In this document: piece after piece, positions 23,570 through 39,237 of the stretch
Numbering within the stretch: position 1 is the stretch's first letter
How the letters are laid out: every line of letters starts with the position of its first letter
NCBI GenBank assembly: GCA_932521035.1
Contig: OW051495.1
Span: 5,518,001 to 5,582,000, forward strand
DNA length: 64,000 nucleotides
Reading direction: 5' to 3'
Source: Oscheius dolichura
Lineage: Eukaryota; Nematoda; Chromadorea; Rhabditida; Rhabditidae
The notes under the pieces: generated by a model
The model's input: only the letters and a program-made list of their open reading frames with translations
What the model was told of the DNA's origin: nothing
Database searches by the model: none
Position numbers and translations under genes: made by a program

Positions 23570-25524
23570 CTAACAAGATGTGGAGGTTTCATTATTTTCA
23601 GGGATTTCGGTGTCCCCAAATCGCTTTAGTTCCAGGTAATCACGCTGACTTCTAGCCAAAGACGCTCTTGCCATTATGAGAGTTCCAATGCCCGTAGTCG
23701 TCACCTTTAAAAACCTTAGTTATTTTGTATTAAAAAAGATCATGGTGCAGTTCAGCGTTGAATGCCTTGTTGTGCTTGGACGACGGGGAATATTACCTCA
23801 ATGTACGGTTGTTGTGTGCGAGGTGGGTGCATTCGTATGTCCTCATCAATTGGGTCATACAGTTTCCGCTTCAAATGAACACTGCTCGGTAAAAATGGGA
23901 AAGCATGTGATATTTTCTGTAGACACGAGCAAATATTCCGTTTTACCTGAAAAGTAATGAGTACTATTTCTGGTCGAGAAAGGGGAAGCCAACAATTACC
24001 CCGGCCGTTGACGACAATACCCCTTACCTCACGTCTGATTTGCTTATCATTGGTTGCATAAATAGGCAATTTCAAAGCACATGCCAGAATGGGAAGGAAC
24101 GACGAGATGTCGGTGACAACAGCATAGAACCCGGAATTGGCATAAAGAGCCTCCATGTCGATCTGTTCAATTGTCTGATATCCTGTCCTCTATAGGCCTA
24201 CCGTTTCATAAAAGGCAATCACAAAGTCCACGACGTTGGCCCCCAGGTAACAAGTGACCACCATGACGAGCATACGCGTAACTGCCCGAAGCCGGGACCG
24301 GAGACGGGTTGTCCCTCCTCTGAAACTTTACCATGGTTGTAGAAACAGTTCGACTTCAGATGGAGGCTCTCCTTCCCGTGTGGAAGACCAGTAATAGCCC
24401 TACCTGTTGCCTACGGTGACGGAGAGGACGAGAGCCTTGACGGTCTGGTCCCTGTCGGTCCTCCTCACATTTAACACTATCATCAGGTTGAAGTACGCGA
24501 GGACGACAAACGGCAGGAAGACCGTTATGATCTTCCGGATCCAGAATTTCCAGAGGGCATCCATCATGGCGGAGGGGAAGAGCCGGACAGGATTGAGGCC
24601 CATTGAAGACAAGCCGGTGCATTGGGTGTGGTAGACGACCTGAAGGGGGTAGGCCAGGGGGCAGCCGGGGGTACCTCGACTTCGAAGAAGACCGTGCCCT
24701 TGAGGATGAGACTGGCCACGAAGCAGAAGATGATGACTATTGTACGGCGGGTGGCCAGCCGGCGAAAAAGACGAACAGCCCTAAATAGAATATTTTCTGT
24801 TGATCTAGCGCTCCTTGCGGCCAATTTGCCCAAATGAGCGGCGAGTGTTCCGTGTACTTGTTGATACCCAGAAGAGGCGCGGCAACGAGGCTATTTTAGA
24901 AGGAGACATACCGGTTGTCGCCGGTGGACTGGAGGTAGCGCTCGATGGTGATGGCCATCAGAAGGAAGGAGGACGAGGACAGGGTGACGTGGGAGACTGG
25001 AACGGGAGGAGTGGGGCATGGGGGCAGGGGACTTACTGGTGAAGGCCACTCGCAGGCAATGATGCCAGAGGATGTGCAGGGTCAGCGACTCGAAGTAGTC
25101 CATGTAGACCTGGAGGGGGTTGGGAGGAGGCTGCCGGGCAGGGGTACCTGGGTGCACATGATGAAGATGTAGGAGAGGGAGACGAAGGTGTCACAGCCGG
25201 CCATCCACTGCAGGTAGGTGAAGTTCCTCTTGCGGAGGAGGCGTGAGGTGGAGAAGGTGTAGAAGAGGATGCTGTTGTGGACGATGCTGACCAGGGCGGT
25301 CAGCAGGCCCAGCACCCCCACGAAGATCATCTTCCATTCCTGAAATAGCCGGCTTCCTCCTTGGTTGACGCAGGCGCATAATGGAATAATTGAACGATAA
25401 AAGACTCAACGACGGTCATTATAATATCCCCCTGCCCCGTAAAACTTGGCAGACGTACCAGAAATATTTGGGGCTGGTACTCGCACGGGTCGTAGGGGAA
25501 CTCGTCCTCGCCGGTGGAGTTCAT
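23570..25524 (-). CDS. rhodopsin-family G-protein-coupled receptor (peptide-receptor-like)
   Basis: Seven-transmembrane receptor. MNSTGEDEFPYDPC (N-glycosylation site NST) starts at ATG 25524. Segments: TM1 KMIFVGVLGLLTALVSIVHN; TM2 with FTYLQWMAGCDTFVSLSYIF; TM3 HVTLSSSSFLLMAITIERYL with ERY in place of DRY; basic loop RAVRLFRRLATRR; TM4 TIVIIFCFVASLILKGTVFF; TM5 ITVFLPFVVLAYFNLMIVLN; TM6 MLVMVVTCYLGANVVDFVIA; TM7 region DISSFLPILACALKLPIYAT, where LPIY replaces NPxxY. A Ser/Thr-containing tail ends NETSTSC, stop 23570. This layout resembles nematode FMRFamide/peptide receptor groups, but the ligand cannot be inferred. Exon joins are short introns. GC content falls sharply towards the 3' exons, where the block turns AT-rich. 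Confidence 0.85.
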
Positions 25525-25534
25525 TGCTCATTCA

Positions 25535-25536
25535 CT
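25535..25536 (-). promoter_or_regulatory. possible spliced-leader acceptor of the GPCR
   Basis: ATTTAATTTCAG, then TGAATGAGCA, then ATG 25524. It could also be a cis acceptor of a 5'-UTR intron. Confidence 0.35.
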
Positions 25537-27587
25537 GAAATTAAATAATTCAATCTAGAAAGGGAACAGGGGGCAAGGTGCGATGAAATGGGCGGGGACT
25601 CTCGGGATAATTATAGAGGGTGGAGGGAGGCATCTGCCCCATTTGCAGCTGGAGGGGGACAGTACCAGGCCATGGAGGACGGGAGTCGAGAGGGCATCCC
25701 GAGTAATCTGATGCTCATGAACAGCGGACATCCGATGACGGAATCTGTTCAAACGCGGGATTCCACGAATAGCAGGGCAATCAGAAGAATCAGGCGAGAC
25801 ACCGTAAACGGCCATCCAGGCAAAAAAGACCAGTTTAAAGACGATGAAATATGAGCCGGTTCGTGTCGACGGGGGACGAGATTCTCAGAATTTTAAAGGA
25901 GATGATGAGTCTGAGGACACCTTATTGGATGGGAAATGGAGAGAGGGACCGTTTGGAGGAGGAGGGCGGGAGTTATGATAATGGTGCATAATGGCTGGGT
26001 TCATTGACTCTAGACGACGCCGCTCGAAATCTGCACGCACCCCGGGAACGACGGTCCCGGCCCGGCTGTCGTGGCTGCTTCCTATTATCCGGGCGTCTTT
26101 CGCGCTTCCGAGACTTCCCGGTGGCTAATTGGAAATCCACACGTGAAACCGTGCAAATATGGAAATTAAGGGGAGTGCCAATTAAATTAGAGAGACCTTT
26201 AAAGGCAGAGAAAGCGCCCTTTACCTAATCTCCGGGACAAATTGGCTCCATTCTGAATCCCGGGCAAGCAAATCAAAGATTAGGCCAAATGATAGACTTT
26301 ACGGCGTGGGCAACCCGGCCATTTCTGATGATTTGGTCCCTCGAAGGCCATGGTTAAGAGTCGGCCATCCTCCTCCTCACCGAAGCGGGGCAGACGGAGT
26401 TGGAGGGGACAATAGAAGGCACATATTGCAATTAATAGAGGGAGGAAGAGGCAGAGACATCAATCCGGAAAATGTTTTCCAACTGACATTACAGCCGGTC
26501 ATTTCAGATCAACTGTTAGAGAATAGAGCACAGGGAGTGTAAGGGACAGCTCCCCCAGTGACATTTCTGGGGACGGCCCCGGAAGGCGAGGGTTCCCAGA
26601 TGCCTCTCCGATGAGGAAATGAGCATTCTTCTGTCATTATCCGGGGAGAACGACTCGTGGGAAACGGACTCTCCTCCTCTCGGATATTACCTGCTTGGGG
26701 AGGGAGAGGACGGACAATGGCCGGGTGGCAGGCCAAAATAGACTGGCATTCATCCAAAAAGAATAGAGAGAAAACCAGAAGTTAATTGGAAGGTTCGTCG
26801 GAAAGACTCATTACGGCAGGAGGACAGTCAGCCAAAACAAAAACTTTGAGCCGATCTACTTTTGGGCGGACAAGCGGGCACGGCGGCGGAATAACCACAT
26901 CTGAGGGAGGACGAATAACGTAGCCAAGTAATGAAGAACACATGGTTTCGAATACATCATACGCCATATGAGATATGAGAAGCCTGTTTATCACAAACAG
27001 ATGGGCAGCCCTTCAAGGATCACCCCCGGCAGAGATATTTGTACTGGCTACTCACGTGTGGCCGGGGATGATGTGGGGGAGAGATTTCCTCGAGGAAATG
27101 AGACCGTGGAGAGTAGGCCAACGGGGGCCGGGAGTAGTCGGAGAGGACTACTTCCTCCTCCGGGAACTGTCTGCTTTCAGCTGCTGCTGTCCCCGCCTTT
27201 CTAATAAAAGGGGCCGCCAATTCACCGAATCTAATGTCTGAGCCCCTGTCTGTGCGCAGATTACATTAGAAAATAATAAAACCTAATCAAGTTTTCTATA
27301 AGCTGTTGGAGGGCGCTGGTCCTCTCCCCCGAATAACAAGAAACTTGGAGGAGGAGACGATGCGTGGAGGACGGCGGGACGACAGAGAACTGGGAGGGGA
27401 CTATTTAAAGGGGAGGGGGCATCCCCCGGTTAGAGGGCCAAGGTGTTCGGAGATTCAACACCACCTTTTTATCCATTTAATTCTGTTTCCTGAGTGCAGT
27501 TCCGTCTGTATCCACTGGGGAACTGAAGAGGGTTCATCGACCACCGGGAGGTGAGAAGGGGACAGCGATCATTTATTGGAACGAGGA
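25537..27587. other. long intergenic region
   Basis: About 2 kb upstream of the GPCR and downstream of the glycosyltransferase. Several open stretches exist on both strands, but none shows a signal, family motif or splice-consistent continuation. TTTATT at 27572-27577 is a minus-strand AATAAA signal 11 bp past the transferase stop. Confidence 0.5.
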
Positions 27588-28834
27588 CTAGAATATCTGA
27601 AGGTAGAGCGAGGCCAGGCCGCCGTAGATGGAGGAGAAGTGTCCGAAGACCGGCATCTGGTTCATCAGCTCGCCGATCTTCAACACGACGGCCTCGCGCT
27701 GCTTCGAGGACGAGATCACCCGGGGCACCTTCGACGACCGGACGCTTTCGATGGCCAGGGTCACTCGTCTCTGGTCACATTGGAGTCCGTCGGAGAGGAA
27801 CCAAAAGCCGTACTTGGCCAGAACGGCCTCCTGTGAAAATCTCCATTACAGTCTCTTGCTCAAACACACCTTGTTCCCGCCGGTCTCCCCGTCCATTTGG
27901 ATGGCCATCGGTGGGTTTTTCTGGCTGCCGTAGATCCACTCCCATCCGGATATAACTCTGAAATTGGAGATTTGGGAGAGAGAGGCCTCTGGCCACCTGT
28001 GAGGGAGATAGTTGCAGTCGAAGTCGCCGCGGAGACAGAACATCTTCACGAGGTCCGGGTCTGTGATGTAGATCCACTTCTGCCAGTCCAGCCACCTGGC
28101 CACGAGATCTTTCGAGTCCGGCCCGGCCGGCACGTAGAAGTTGGCCCCGTTCATCATGCGCTTCCTCGACTCGGCCGTGTCCTAAACTGGGGGTCGGACG
28201 GCCTCCTCCCAACCCACCTCGTGTCCCTGCTGGTCGAGGAGGATGGCCCCCGCCTGGGAGGCGTCGACGGCGTCGATCAGTGACCCCGTCCAGAGGGTGT
28301 CCGCCTGCAGCATCCAGAAGGGCTTGTCGAAGGCCTGGAGGGCGCTGATGAGGTTGGTCCTCATTAGGAAGAAGCTCATGTAGGTAGAGTCGTACGGGCG
28401 GAAGTGTCTCTAGGGCTTTAGTTGAATCTGCTCCCTAGGCACCTTACCTGGATACTCGGGGCATTCCAGACGACCACCTGGAGGTGTGGATACCGGCTGA
28501 GGAGCCCGTCCTTGGCGAGGTCGTCCAACACGAAGAAGAGTATTTTGTGGTGGACCCCCATGGCGGCGGTGTTACAGAGCCAGTTGAGGGTCATGTTTAG
28601 GGCATACTGGTTCAGGAGGATGACCCCGTAGCCGTCAGGCAGACTGGCCACCGCCCTGGCCAGCGGCTCGTGCTTGTACAGGTCGATGGCTCGGAAGTCC
28701 TTCTCGTTCCTGGCCATCTCGGCCAGATTCTTCGAGTTGTTGATAACATTTGAGAAGAGGAGGAAGAAGACGGGCACGAGAAGCAGGTGGATGGACAGGA
28801 AGGCCGTGGGAACCCATCTTCGGAGAAAGGACAT
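27588..28834 (-). CDS. type II membrane nucleotide-diphospho-sugar transferase-like protein
   Basis: Five exons. The N-terminus has one signal-anchor (PTAFLSIHLLLVPVFFLLFS), as in Golgi glycosyltransferases. The lumenal part shows the nucleotide-sugar transferase pattern (PF03407/GT77-like): GVILLNQYALNMTLNWLCNT, HHKILFFVLDDLAKDG, then MRTNLISALQAFDKPFWML followed by QADTLWTG, where ADTLW takes the place of the DVDVVW metal-binding motif. Later blocks are FYVPAGPDSKDLVARWLDWQ and NPPMAIQMDGETGGNK, ending GHFSSIYGGLASLYLQIF. Exons are joined by introns of about 36-39 nt. Donor and acceptor sugars cannot be predicted. The altered acidic motif (one Asp) makes catalytic activity less certain. Confidence 0.75.
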
Positions 28835-30148
28835 GACTGCAACGGAGATGACACCGAAGATACGGGATGAAAGGAGGTCGACCAGTGTTTTGTGAGGCCG
28901 GCTTTACGTAGGAAAGGTCCTCGAGAGGCACTGAGGTTTATAATGAGTACTATTAAAGGAACACCGGCATAGCTTCAAAAATTAGACGCGCGCGGGCAAA
29001 TCGTTACGGTAACGAACCGTTTAAAATAATTTCAACAATTGTTTCCCGTATGATTTTTCAATATTTCTTTTTGAGAAAATGATCAGCACATTTCAATTAG
29101 TGAAAGCAGGAAAAATTACAAAAAACGTATGTCACAATATGGAGAAAAATAACTCGAAAGCAATTTTTTTGGCCGATGAAAAGCAAACGCGCCCCGAGCT
29201 ACTGTGCTCAGCGAAGTGCGGGAAAAGCTGTGCCGGTGTTCCTTTAACCACGGTAGTTTTATTTAAAAAAACGTCACCCTTTCGCGCTTGTGTTGCAGTA
29301 TAGTCAAATTGTTTCAAATTGAAATGTCTCGGCTACTCCTTTTTTAAAGGTTAAATAAGTGGCAGATCGGGCATTTTGCCGTCTAGATGGTTCAACCCAA
29401 CAGTTTTGCATGCATTTTTATGCGAATTTCACACATGTTTTCATTATTTTTATCGGCGCATTTGCCTACTTGAATTATTATCTACCCAAAAAAGTAGAAA
29501 AATGGACGAAATCTATGTCAAATCCAAATATTGGAAATTTTGTGAGAAATCGAACTCGAATAATTTGAAGGTCTGCACAGCGCGCGAAAAAGCATTTCCA
29601 TTTAAAACAGACTATACCAAAATCATTTGGCGCGCCGGAGATATTTCGAAGAGAGGATGTGCTCTGTTATATTTCCCTTGAGCTGTCTCTTCGTTGTCGC
29701 TTCAACCTGTTCTATTCCATGAACACTATCGGCATAGAAACTCTGTAAATACATAAATAGGGAAAATACGACACCGATTGAAAACATTGCGCGTCTTTTT
29801 GAAGTCAAAGGGGTTTCTTTAGTAGCCACTCAAAAGTTATATGTCGAACGGTGTTGCCTTGTGCCTTGTTGTTCGATACGATTCATTATATAAAAGATAC
29901 ATGTTGCCTCAATTGTTTTTACTATACAATAAAATCCACCGATGATTCCAAATTAAAATGTCTTCAAGCAATCCAGTCAAAAATGGCGTCGTACTTGCGC
30001 CCTGTTCGTAAAGCTTTCACAATAAGGCCTTCCCTTTGCGCTCCTATACTAGGCTAACTACATATCCTTGTCTTTTTTTTAATTCTCTTATAATTGTTGG
30101 TCTTTATTTTCAACAATTGATTTCAATATTAGCATAATTTTAGAATAG
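28835..30148. other. intergenic, GC-rich to AT-rich transition
   Basis: About 1.3 kb upstream of both the transferase and SPT5. It contains the possible small membrane ORF at 29623-29787. A + strand stretch near 29982 (MASYLRPVRKAFTIRPSLCA, then stop) resembles a mitochondrial leader but has no continuation that I could splice. Confidence 0.4.
29623..29787 (-). CDS. possible small single-pass membrane protein
   Basis: 54 codons from ATG 29787. The N-terminal hydrophobic segment MFSIGVVFSLFMYLQSFYA is followed by a charged tail (GIEQVEATTKRQLKGN) and a basic end (SSKYLRRAK). The layout recalls small mitochondrial inner-membrane assembly proteins such as PET117, but the resemblance is weak and I do not claim orthology. 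Open reading extends upstream to a stop at 29830, with no other ATG. A 27-nt GT...AG stretch inside the hydrophobic segment is a multiple of three and could be misread as an intron. Confidence 0.25.
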   Translation of the reverse strand: MFSIGVVFSLFMYLQSFYADSVHGIEQVEATTKRQLKGNITEHILSSKYLRRAK

Positions 30149-33100
30149 ATGTCGTCAGACGAAAGCGATGGAGATTATAAACAAGAAGCTATAGACGAAG
30201 ATGTGAGTATTTGTTTTAAAACGAGACTAAATGAGGAAATAACTCAGCATATGTCTTATTTTCAATGCTCATATTATTGTATACCGATTTTTCAGGAGTT
30301 GTCTGCATCAGGTAGCGACGAAGAAGTTGAAAACAATCGAGACCCCAAAGGAGGAGCGAAAAAGAGAAAGGTATGTGCAAAAGAATTGCAAACTCATCTT
30401 ACCGATTTATATAGATTCAAATAGAGAGCGAAGATGAAGAAAGTGAAGAAGAATCTGACGAAGAGGAAATTAAAAAATCCAAGAAGAAAAGAAAGGTAAA
30501 TATTACTTATTTTTGAAGCAAAGGTTTTTATCTAGAAGTCGAGACGTCCGAAGGCGTCTGATTTTATTCTGGAAGACGTCGATGTGGACGATGATGACGA
30601 CGAAGATGGATTGTATTCTGGCGATGAAGACGATGCTGGAAGAGATTTGGAGCCAAATGAAAAAGAAGAAGCAGAACGATATATGAAACAACTAGACAGT
30701 GAACGACGTCGTAATGAGAGGAACAGATTCGCGTAAGTATAAAGACGGAAGTTTCATTATGGTTATTTGTAGAGGAATGAATGAAGACGAAATTGGACAA
30801 TATTTCGAAAATAAATACAAAAGCCAAGCTCCCTCCCGTGATTATTTTGAAGGTGATGTAGATATGGGTTTGTCGTTTTCTGTCAAGTAGGAAAATTTTA
30901 CAGACGAAATATCTCAACAGGGGTTACTTCCCTCAACGAAAGATCCGAATTTGTGGATAGTGAAATGTCGAATGGGCGAAGAAAAACTGGTCGCTATGCA
31001 AATGATGAGGAAACACCTTGCTTTTGAAACTACGGAGGATCCACTGCAGATCAAATCAATTATTGTGAAGGAGGGTTTGAAGGGTATTATCTATGTGGAA
31101 TCCTATAAACAATCTCACGTCGCTAGTGCCATTGAGGGTATTTCTGCGTTAAATGGCTTCAATATCACGGTAATTTCACTTCGGCTTTCAAATACAACAG
31201 TTTTAGATGGTTCCAATAAAAGATATGGTTGATTGCTTGAAAGTCACCAAAGAAACTCCCACACTGAAACCAGGAACCTTTGTCAGATTGAAGAGAACTA
31301 TTTATAAAGACGACTTGGCATTGGTTGGTGTTTACTAATACATTATAATCAGAACGCAGGTTGACTGGATCGATGTACCAAACAATAAAGTGAATTTAAA
31401 GTTAGTCCCAAGAATTGACTATCAACGTATGAGAGGGGCACTAAGAACTGATCAAGATAGAAGCTATAAAATGAAAAGACGTCCCCAAGCAAAGCTTTTT
31501 GATCTTGATCGTATTAAGTAAGTGAATTGTTTTTTTTTCTGTACTTTTCTTTTGCAGGGAAATTGGTGGTGAAACAACAACGGATGGCGATTTTGTTATA
31601 TTCGAAGGAAACACATACCGGCGAGGATTTTTATTCAAAGCATTTCCATTAAACGCAGTTGTGAGTTCTCTATATTACAGGCAATTCATTTTTTAATTTA
31701 GCTTATCGATGGGGTAAAGCCGTCGTTGACAGAGTTGGAAAGATTCCAAGAAAATAGCGACGATCTCAAAGCTTCTCGTTGGTTTACGAATGTATCAATA
31801 TTCATACAAATATTTAGTAGAAGCAACGTCAATTAAGGACCATGTACAATATTTTGCTCCTGGTGACAATGTCGAAGTCACTGAAGGCGAGCTGGTCAAC
31901 CTTCGCGGTAAAATCACGGCTATTGACGGCGACAAGATTATAATGATGCCAAACCATGAGGATCTCAAAGTGAAACGCTTCTTAATTGTTACGTATATTC
32001 TAGGAACCGCTCACTCTGAATTCTTCTGAGTTGAGGAAGTATTTTAAAAACGGAGATCATGTAAAGGTTATTACTGGTCGTTATGAAGGAGATACAGGAA
32101 TGGTTGTCCGTGTTGAGGAAAACCTAATCGTTCTGATTAGTGATCTTGGCGTTCAAGAAGTAAATACTTGTATTAAATAGAAACCAATTAAATTAATTTA
32201 GCGTAAAGTTCGCCCAAGAGATATTCAACTTTGTGCGGATGTAACTACTGGAGTTGATTCCCATGGCCAATATCAATATCATGATCTAGTAGCGCTTGAT
32301 CAGACTACTGTTGGAGTAATAATTAGATTGGAGCGAGATCATGTGGAAATTCTTGATATGTTTGGAAAGGTAGGCTGCCTTGAACCGCTAATCTATTTAT
32401 GTAGGTTTTACGAATTAAACCTCAAATGATCCAAGGAAAGAAAGACAATAAGTTCGCCAAAGCCTTAGACAGTCAGAACAATTCGATTGAAGTCAATGAT
32501 ATGGTGAAAATAATCGACGGGCCACATGCTGTACGTTTTAAGCGGACTCTTTTTAAAAATTTTGTTGCTTAGCCCAAAAAAGATAAAGAAGAGGAAAAGC
32601 AAGGGGAAATCAAGCATTTGTTCCGAAATTATGCATTCGTATATTCGAGAAAACATACGGAGAATGGAGGCATCTTTGTGTGTCGTACTAAACAGCTACT
32701 ATTGGTTGGAGCAAAAACAGGAAGAAGTATGATTTTACCTACTACTGTAATCTTCGTAACTTTTAGCGGAAGCTACTCCTATGCAACGGCTAGGCGCATC
32801 TCCTTTGACAATGGCTTCACCTCGTCATGGTGGACAAACACCATCCGCATTTTCGATGTCTAACAGTCAAAATGGTCGAGGAAGTATGCGTGGTGGTCAG
32901 ACGCCCTCGCAAAACGGCTTAGGTTTTTTTAAAAAAAATTAGCTGTGTACTTTTGAAACTTTAGTAACTCTGGGAGCAGGACCGGCAGCAAATCGCGTTC
33001 GTCGAGATAACAATCTTATTGGTAAAACAGTGCGAATTACACTTGGCCCTATGAAGGGTTATGTTGGAGTTGTTAAAGACGCTACAGAGCAGACTGCCCG

Positions 33101-34515
33101 TGTTGAACTTCACTCAGGTTGTAAGGTAGGATTATCTATTTCAAATAATGTCTTGTTGTTTCAGACAATTTCTGTAGATCGATCTCGTATTATGATTGTT
33201 GGAGAAATCACAGCAGGCCCTACTACCAATCTTTCTCTCTATGCACGGACACCTGGTGCTGATACTGGACGCACACCTGGATACACAACTTCGTCTAAAA
33301 CCCCTGCATATACTCCAATGTATGGAGCTCAAACCCCTGCTTATGGCGTTGCCAAGACACCGGCTTACGACGGTGGAAGAACTCCTGCGTACGGTACCGG
33401 CAGAACGCCAGCTTATGATGGAGGTAAAACACCGGGTTATGATGGAGGTAAAACACCGGGCTATGATGGAGGTAAAACACCGGGCTATGATGGCGGAAGA
33501 ACACCAGCTAATGACGGTGGAAGGACACCCGGATATGACAGTGGCCGAACACCCGCATATGATGGAGGTAAACAATTTCAATTTTATGCATATTTCAATT
33601 TCAATTTAGGTCGTACTCCTGGATATGATAGTGGTCGCACTCCAGGATATGATAGTGGTCGTACTCCAGGCTATGATAGTGGTCGTACTCCAGGCTATGA
33701 GAGTGGGCGTACTCCTCGCTATGATGGAGCAAAGACACCAGCTTATGATGGTGGTCGCACTCCTGGATATGAAGCTCCAACTCCGGCAATACATAATCGA
33801 GACAGTGATGAGGAAGACGAGGACGATGTAAGAATACATTAGTATAAATTTAAATGGTTTATAGAAAGCTGATGGTGGATACCAACCTACATCGCCCATG
33901 TATTCAGCTCCGACACCTGGAAGTATGCTTCCTCCACAAACACCAGGTTTTGCTCCTGAAACTCCCGGCATGGGCAATTACAACCCCAGTACCCCAATGG
34001 GATTGGGTATGAACATGTATGATTATACACCGTCCTTTGGCGGAAACTTTGGTGCTAGAAATACGGGTAGTTCAACTATACGTAAGCGTTATAAGATATT
34101 GAATTAATCTTTATTTATAGCAACCCATTACTTAGAACAAGGAGACTGGATTATGGAGAATTTATACGTTACTATCAAAGATAATCACGAAGAAGAACGC
34201 TTCCATGATGCAGAAGCCATAATAACGAAAGTGCAAGACGGGCGTTGCCAAGTATACATGCCCGATTTGAAATGCGATGCAGAAGCAGATTTTGATCAAA
34301 TTATGCCTTTGCAACCGTCCGTAGGAGATTACGTATGTTTATTTAGTGTTTATTTTTATTTTTTTTTCTAGGCTCGTGTCATTTTTGGAGATAATATGGG
34401 GATGATGGGTGGAGTTGTTTCGATAGAAGGTGGTGACTGTGCTATTCGACCGGCAGCTGGCGGCTTGGAATTAGCATCTATTAATTTCTGCTGTAAAATG
34501 GATTCACGTAGTTAG
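30149..34515 (+). CDS. spt-5: transcription elongation factor SPT5 (DSIF large subunit)
   Basis: Pairs with SPT4 to form DSIF, controlling Pol II pausing and elongation. Start [19 protein letters not shown]. Order: acidic N-terminus ([20 protein letters not shown]); NGN domain ([40 protein letters not shown]); KOW modules ([88 protein letters not shown]); a C-terminal repeat region of TPGYD/TPAYD units; and a last KOW near [17 protein letters not shown]. It ends CKMDSRS, stop 34513-34515. TTTTAGAATAG precedes the ATG directly. Most introns are about 40-50 nt. One 42-nt intron inside the repeat region is stop-free and in frame (see findings). Confidence 0.96.
33241..33792 (+). repeat. SPT5 C-terminal repeat (CTR) array
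   Basis: Tandem 8-residue units of the form G-G/S-K/R-T-P-G/A-Y-D, about two dozen. Units before the intron at 33568-33609 are mainly [16 protein letters not shown]. Those after it are mainly SGRTPGYD. These are the phospho-acceptor repeats of SPT5 (Thr of TP), the known CDK9 target region. The 24-nt unit is also a near-perfect DNA tandem repeat in places, suggesting recent local duplication. Confidence 0.9.
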
Positions 34516-35093
34516 AGATATTTATTAAAATATGATTCATATCTTTGTATTGTATAATTTCACCTATGACCTCTACATTTGAGCTCAAGCAAACCAGAGA
34601 CATGCACTAAGCAATCCTTGGCGTTTCAATCAATGATAAAAGGGTGACCTCAAATAATGTTGCTGTCCACGAAAAGAGTTTAATACCGTTTCAAATAACT
34701 AAAATGAAGTAAGTTTTGGAGGGATTTTAGGGGAAGGAATTTTTCTTCTAACTGGTATAGCTTCTTGTTGACATCATCGGCGGTAACTGGAGTAGCCGTA
34801 AAGTAATCAGTGCTGAACCAATTGCTCTTCCAATTAAAAACTTTATTATTTCGTACTCTCCGAAAACGAAAGATTAACTTTATAAAATGAGCAAAAAATG
34901 TATTTATCTGTAAGAAGGAAATCATTATTGTCTTCGGTTATGCCATTAAAGCTGAGATACAAACCGGAATGTATGAACTTATTGTGCGACTAGTTGAGAA
35001 GGAAGAGCCCGTACCCAATCCGGTCCTTCACGTTCAGCTGAGCAATGGACAATGGATGAAAGAAAAAGACCCGGAGAATTCAAGCAGCTTTCG
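34516..35093. other. convergent region spt-5 / jnk
   Basis: 3' UTR sequence of both genes plus the small minus-strand ORF listed separately. Nothing else is supported. Confidence 0.4.
34680..34925 (-). CDS. possible small protein, unrecognised
   Basis: 82 codons from ATG 34925. The basic, hydrophobic start (MISFLQINTFFAHFIKLIFR) is followed by a more ordinary segment (FNWKSNWFSTDYFTATPVTA, DDVNKKLYQLEEKFLPLKSL). The second half looks like real coding sequence. The first may be UTR or intron: a TTCTTACAG acceptor sits just inside the ORF and a GTTAATC...ATAAAG stretch could be spliced. No family recognised. Confidence 0.3.
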   Translation of the reverse strand: MISFLQINTFFAHFIKLIFRFRRVRNNKVFNWKSNWFSTDYFTATPVTADDVNKKLYQLEEKFLPLKSLQNLLHFSYLKRY

Positions 35094-38056
<2,963 letters not shown>

Positions 38057-39237
38057 GGGGGGACTGCGTCGGCCGGAAAAGAAGCCACCTGAAAGCCGGA
38101 TATGGAAGAGGGGGTGTTTGAACGGGAGGTGTTAGAGGAGGGTCATGTGGTTAGGACCTAGGTAATAATTAGGGGTTACGGAGACGGGCATAATTGGCAG
38201 ATAGGAAGGGAAGAGACCCGAGAGTGAGGCTGGATAAGTCTTCAAGTTGATTGGTTTCCCACGTAAAAGGGTGGCCACGCAATATTCGAAAAGACGCACA
38301 AACTTTTTTAACATGCTCACTGAGAATCACCTCAAGTCTCTTCAATATTTCGCCGGATTTCGAGAAGGTCTTCGGAATGGCCGGGCTAAAATTCTTGGGG
38401 AGGACACCCTGAGCTCTATAATTCGAGCTTCAATTATGATCAGGGAAGGCGGAAATTTGAGGAGGCCACGGCGAGTAGTTGCCAAAAATTGATTCTGGCC
38501 AAGCACAGATCGCTAGGTGCTTCTTGATTATTTATAAGCCTGGCTTTGGGTGGATCGAGAGTGAAATCCTCGAGAGATAGACACGTCCGGCCAGACTCGT
38601 AATAAGGAATGCTCCTTATAAGGCGGAGTATAAGCTTATATAGCTCGAGCTACGAGTAGGTGTCATAATGGCAACTCTTTTCTGCAGAAAAAGGGCAGTT
38701 CTAAATGCTTGAAGGACCTGGAGGTGGGAGGGAGGAAAGCCACGATGACGCGAGAAGTGCGCTGATTGCTCCGACAGCCAGTTGACAAGTTGGAAAAAAC
38801 CGAAAGAGCTCGAGATACTAATAAATGGCCGAAAATGGCTTCAGTTTCTCTCTATATATTGTTTTTTTCTGTGTTCTAGAAATATAGAGAAAAGAACTCT
38901 TCGGTGTCGATCAACCCCTTCCCATTATTTCTTCATTACACAACTGTACTGACCATCTAAAGAAAAGGGTGGTTGAGCTAATGGAATTTTGGGCTATCGC
39001 CATAATAAGGTCGTTAGTCTTCTTTGGAGAAAAATAGTATATACAACATGTGGTCGTAATTGGTGACTGGCAGAGCATTCATCGATCTCAGGCTCAACAA
39101 TGAGCAATCGAAATTTGCTTGAACAAATACAATCCGAAATAAATGGTATATAAGCTATACTTGTTCTCGACCACCTTCTGCACAGAAGCACAACTCACTG
39201 TACTTCCTTTTTGGATTTTTCACTTGACAGCAGTTTT
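38057..39237. other. intergenic region upstream of jnk-1 and NDUFAF2
   Basis: About 1.2 kb. No coding exon is supported on either strand. The foldback element at 39238-39352 follows, then about 130 bp up to the NDUFAF2 start. Confidence 0.5.

Noticed and set aside
25899-25916. A C/D snoRNA box pair (ATGATGA...CTGA)
   Set aside because: The boxes are almost adjacent, with no room for guide sequence and no terminal stem.
26000-27500. Several open frames of 70-90 codons in the GPCR-transferase spacer
   Set aside because: No signal peptides, domains or exon joins; lengths expected by chance in GC-rich DNA.
29352-29570. A + strand membrane-like frame near 29.4 kb
   Set aside because: No ATG in a good context, no splice-consistent neighbours, overlaps other equally weak frames.
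33141-33977. Antisense repeat-rich frames opposite the SPT5 CTR
   Set aside because: Produced by the 24-nt tandem repeats read on the other strand; His/Tyr or Ile/Ser repeats without biological sense.
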